From the NCBI GenBank assembly GCA_030151135.1, contig JASLEQ010000647.1, positions 1 to 6,720 on the forward strand: 6,720 nucleotides of DNA, written 5' to 3'. Both the position numbers and the translations under genes were made by a program. A model generated the notes under the pieces. That model searched no databases. It was not told where the DNA came from and saw only the letters and a program-made list of their open reading frames with translations. Origin of the DNA: Candidatus Sulfotelmatobacter sp. (GTDB lineage Bacteria > Acidobacteriota > Terriglobia > Terriglobales > SbA1). This document shows, piece after piece, positions 4,464 to 6,720 of this stretch. Each line of letters opens with the position of its first letter. Within the stretch, counting starts at the first letter, position 1.

Positions 4464-6720
4464 CTACTGTCCCTTGCCTGTGACCGGGAGGGATTGCGGA
4501 CTTCCAGGGCTATTGTCAAACAGCTTGTAAGCCGCACTCTCAGTCGACGTCGTACTTGGAGTGAAGTAGACAGTAATCACGCACGTACTGCCCGGCTTCA
4601 GTGGATTGTTTATGTTGTTCCCGCAAGGCGGGTTGTCTGCATAGTTGTCGACGAAGTCGGCGCTATTCGTTCCGGCAAACTCAGCGCCGCTAAAGTACAC
4701 GTTGCTTGGTCCTACGTTGGAGATCGTCACCTGGGAAGAGACCTGCTGCCCTTTCGTGACACTTCCAAAGTTAATCGATGGCGGCGTGAAGCGGATACCC
4801 GTTCCGTTGCCCGATAGCGCAACCGTCTGGGGGCTGGTTACGTCAGTATCGGCCACACTTAAGGTGCCGGAGGCGTACCCGACCTTTGTAGGTTTGAAGG
4901 CGACGTTAATGATGCACGTTCCCGAGTTCGCAATGACGAGGCTATTTGTGCAAGTTGTGCCGCTCGCAAGCGCGAATGGGCCTGTCAGAGTGAGTGCGGG
5001 ATTCCCTAATGTTAAGGAGACTCCGCTGGAATTCGTGAGTGTGACTTTTGTAGGAGCACTCGCGGCGCCGACGGCGGTGGAGGCAAATTGAATTGTGGCA
5101 GGGTTCAGAGTCACCTTGCTGATTCCATTCCCAGTTAGTCCAGCCAGTTGCGGGGATGAGGGATCGCTGTCGACGATGACGACCGCGCCGCGCTTGGCTC
5201 CTGTGCTAAGCGGCGTAAAGGTCACACTGATTGTGCAGCTCGCACCTCCAGCCAGCGTGCTGCCCGAAGCTGGGCAAGTGTTTGCTGAAATCGTAAAGTC
5301 CGTCGTCTCGGTCAGGCTGATGGTTCCCATGGTGACTGCGCTGGCGCCCGCATTGGTAAGAGTTACAGTCTGCGCGGCGCTGGTCGTTTTCACCAGCACA
5401 TTGCCGAAATTCAAAGGAGATCCAGTGAGTTTCATCGCACTGCCCAATCCGGTGAGAAAAACTGTACTAACTGGATTGAACAAGCCATTGGAATTGATGG
5501 TGACATTCCCGGCAATGCTTCCTGAACTTGTAGGAGCGAAATACACGTACATCTTGCAGGTTTGCGCATTGGTCAGACTGGCGGGGCAATTATCAGCCTC
5601 GCTATAGCTCGCACTGGCCGAGATACTGCTGATCTGTGCACTTCCCAGAGCACTAACCGTGAGGACCTGCGGTGCACTCGTCGTCCCCACACTGGTGAGG
5701 CCATACGAAAGATTTCCGGTATTGGTGTTCACGGCGGGGAAGGCAGTAATCCCGCGCACGCGAAGGTTGTTGTAGTCGGAAATCAGGATGTTGCCCGAAG
5801 GATCCAATGCGACGCCCGCCGGTTCGTATAGTTCTGCAGAGGTGGCTGGGCCCCCGTCTCCTTGGAATCCCGCCAACCCGTTTCCCGCGACGGTCGTCAT
5901 GATCCCGCTGGGGCTGACCCAGCGCACTCGCTCGGTGTAGTCGGAAATGAACAGGTTGTCGTTGATGTCAACGGTTAATCCCTGGGGATTCGCGAGACCT
6001 TCGGTGACGGCTGGACCATCTCCAGTGAACCCGCAGTAACCGTTCCCAGCGACGGTGGTGATGATCGAGGTAACGGCGTTGACCTCGCGTACACGGCAGT
6101 TTGCGTAGTCCGCTATAAACACGTTGCCAGCGGGGTCCACTGCAACCGCTTGAGGTTGCGAAAGAACGGCGTTCGTTGCGAGACCACCATCCCCAGAAAA
6201 GCCGGAGATGCCTCCGATGCCAGCGATTGTGGAGATGATTCCGGTCGATGTAACTTTCCGAACGACATTATTGCTGGTATCGGCGATATACAAATTGTTC
6301 TTGCTGTCGACGGCCAATCCATACGGGTAATACAGTTCTGCGCTGTTCGCGGAGCCGCCGTCTCCTGAGAAGCCGCAGCGAGGACTCGCTCCCACAACAA
6401 GGCCGGCTACGGTGGTGATGACACCCGCGGTATTCACTTTTCGCACAAGACAGTTGTTTGAATCGGCGATGTAAACATTTCCGGCGCTGTCTCTGGCGAC
6501 GCCCAGGGGATTTGTTAGTTCGGCACTCGTAGCCAGCCCACCATCTCCCGTGTATCCATAGGTTCCATTTCCGGCGAAGAAGTTCACAAGGCTGGTAGTT
6601 TTCACGTCTTCGCGGATCATGTGGTTCTGGCTGTCGGCGACGAAGACGTTTCCAGAGGAGTCGTCCCATATCTGAAACGGATAATAGAGAATTACGCCAG
6701 TAGCGGGGGCCCCGGTGATC
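4464..6720 (-). CDS. Large NHL-repeat/choice-of-anchor-D (Ig-like) secreted protein, N-terminus outside window
   Basis: At least 751 residues are visible, ending in VTGKGQ and a stop. The frame stays open to the right edge. The reading before the first ATG (at 6620) is already a propeller blade (SGNVFVADSQNHMIRE), so that ATG is internal. Visible residues 1-333 hold six NHL-type blades with the pattern P.G.A.D..GN.YIAD..N..VR.V, then ITTVAGNG and GFSGDGG.AT.AEL. Residues 334-751 hold four Ig-like modules of the choice-of-anchor-D/HYDIN-like type, each with LNFG, VTLTN, C..SVTF.P or related signatures and a C-terminal LTGNG. Paired cysteines recur in the modules, as expected for an extracytoplasmic protein. 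Such proteins are usually secreted or on the surface and bind proteins or glycans. No catalytic motif, membrane anchor, PEP-CTERM or type IX sorting signal is seen at the C-terminus. A terminator follows immediately. Exact role unknown. Confidence 0.9.
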   Translation of the reverse strand, partial: ITGAPATGVILYYPFQIWDDSSGNVFVADSQNHMIREDVKTTSLVNFFAGNGTYGYTGDGGLATSAELTNPLGVARDSAGNVYIADSNNCLVRKVNTAGVITTVAGLVVGASPRCGFSGDGGSANSAELYYPYGLAVDSKNNLYIADTSNNVVRKVTSTGIISTIAGIGGISGFSGDGGLATNAVLSQPQAVAVDPAGNVFIADYANCRVREVNAVTSIITTVAGNGYCGFTGDGPAVTEGLANPQGLTVDINDNLFISDYTERVRWVSPSGIMTTVAGNGLAGFQGDGGPATSAELYEPAGVALDPSGNILISDYNNLRVRGITAFPAVNTNTGNLSYGLTSVGTTSAPQVLTVSALGSAQISSISASASYSEADNCPASLTNAQTCKMYVYFAPTSSGSIAGNVTINSNGLFNPVSTVFLTGLGSAMKLTGSPLNFGNVLVKTTSAAQTVTLTNAGASAVTMGTISLTETTDFTISANTCPASGSTLAGGASCTISVTFTPLSTGAKRGAVVIVDSDPSSPQLAGLTGNGISKVTLNPATIQFASTAVGAASAPTKVTLTNSSGVSLTLGNPALTLTGPFALASGTTCTNSLVIANSGTCIINVAFKPTKVGYASGTLSVADTDVTSPQTVALSGNGTGIRFTPPSINFGSVTKGQQVSSQVTISNVGPSNVYFSGAEFAGTNSADFVDNYADNPPCGNNINNPLKPGSTCVITVYFTPSTTSTESAAYKLFDNSPGSPQSLPVTGKGQ
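4467..5720 (-). repeat. Four tandem Ig-like (choice-of-anchor-D type) modules
   Basis: Modules of about 95-110 residues occupy visible residues 334-428, 429-532, 533-640 and 641-750. Recurrent signs are LNFGNV or INFGSV near the start, a central Cys pair (for example NTCPASGSTLAGGASCTIS), FTP or FKP, and a closing LTGNG, LSGNG or VTGKG. The first module is the most diverged and has no clear LNFG start. Confidence 0.75.
5721..6719 (-). repeat. Six tandem NHL beta-propeller blades (protein-level repeat)
   Basis: The GDG motif recurs five times in the translation at intervals of 61, 57, 57 and 54 residues, giving a DNA period of about 160-185 bp. Each unit carries a version of G(L/V)AVD..GN.(Y/F)IAD and (I/M)(T/S)T(V/I)AG. 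The last blade lacks the GDGG tail and leads into the Ig-like part. Six blades would be enough to close a propeller, but more may lie upstream. The copies differ clearly in DNA sequence, so this is an old duplication and not a fresh satellite. Confidence 0.8.

Noticed and set aside
4322..4817. Open frames on both strands across the gap between the TPR and NHL genes
   Set aside because: They read through the terminator hairpin and into the neighbouring genes, and have low-complexity Arg-rich translations.
4645..5607. Two plus-strand open frames of 148 and 170 aa
   Set aside because: They are antisense to the repetitive Ig-like modules. The Thr/Val/Gly-rich coding strand leaves its complement free of stops. 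They show no domain or convincing start.
5721..6719. Regular spacing of similar sequence that could suggest a CRISPR or satellite array
   Set aside because: The period is about 160-185 bp and in frame, the similarity is at protein level, and the copies diverge in DNA. It is a coding beta-propeller repeat.

Overview
The window reads as chromosomal DNA of a moderately GC-rich bacterium, most likely an Acidobacteriota member of the Terriglobia (Koribacter-like) kind. This assignment rests on recalled protein style and not on a search. The main clues are a secreted protein of NHL blades followed by choice-of-anchor-D Ig-like domains, and an exported carboxypeptidase-regulatory-like/TPR protein with a characteristic C-terminal domain. 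Both combinations are common in that phylum. Every supportable gene lies on the minus strand, so transcription runs from right to left. Both window edges cut through a gene.

Right part (4464-6720): the 3' portion of a large secreted or surface protein. It has at least six NHL-type beta-propeller blades, then four Ig-like modules. The N-terminus is outside the window, and the first ATG in view is internal. A strong intrinsic terminator follows (about 4410-4459). Middle (2410-4329): a 639-aa exported protein with a signal peptide, a beta-sandwich domain, about five TPRs, a low-complexity linker and an uncharacterised C-terminal domain.

Left part (1-2218): a compact three-gene fatty-acid/polyketide-type module, read as a KAS III-like synthase (1175-2218), then a FabZ-like hotdog dehydratase (720-1178), then a KAS I/II-type synthase (1-727, running off the edge). 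The genes overlap by 4 and 8 nt, and both downstream genes start with GTG. All catalytic residues expected in the visible parts are present: Cys-His-Asn in the KAS III, His and Glu in the dehydratase, and the nucleophilic Cys in the KAS. Together they could prime, elongate and dehydrate an acyl chain on a carrier protein. No ketoreductase, enoyl reductase or carrier protein is in view. The set looks like a dedicated acyl or polyene pathway rather than the housekeeping fab operon, but its product cannot be read from this window.

The roughly 190-bp gap before the KAS III gene carries two short inverted repeats and a weak promoter candidate. It is the most likely control region for the synthase operon. 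No RNA gene, mobile element or CRISPR array was seen.
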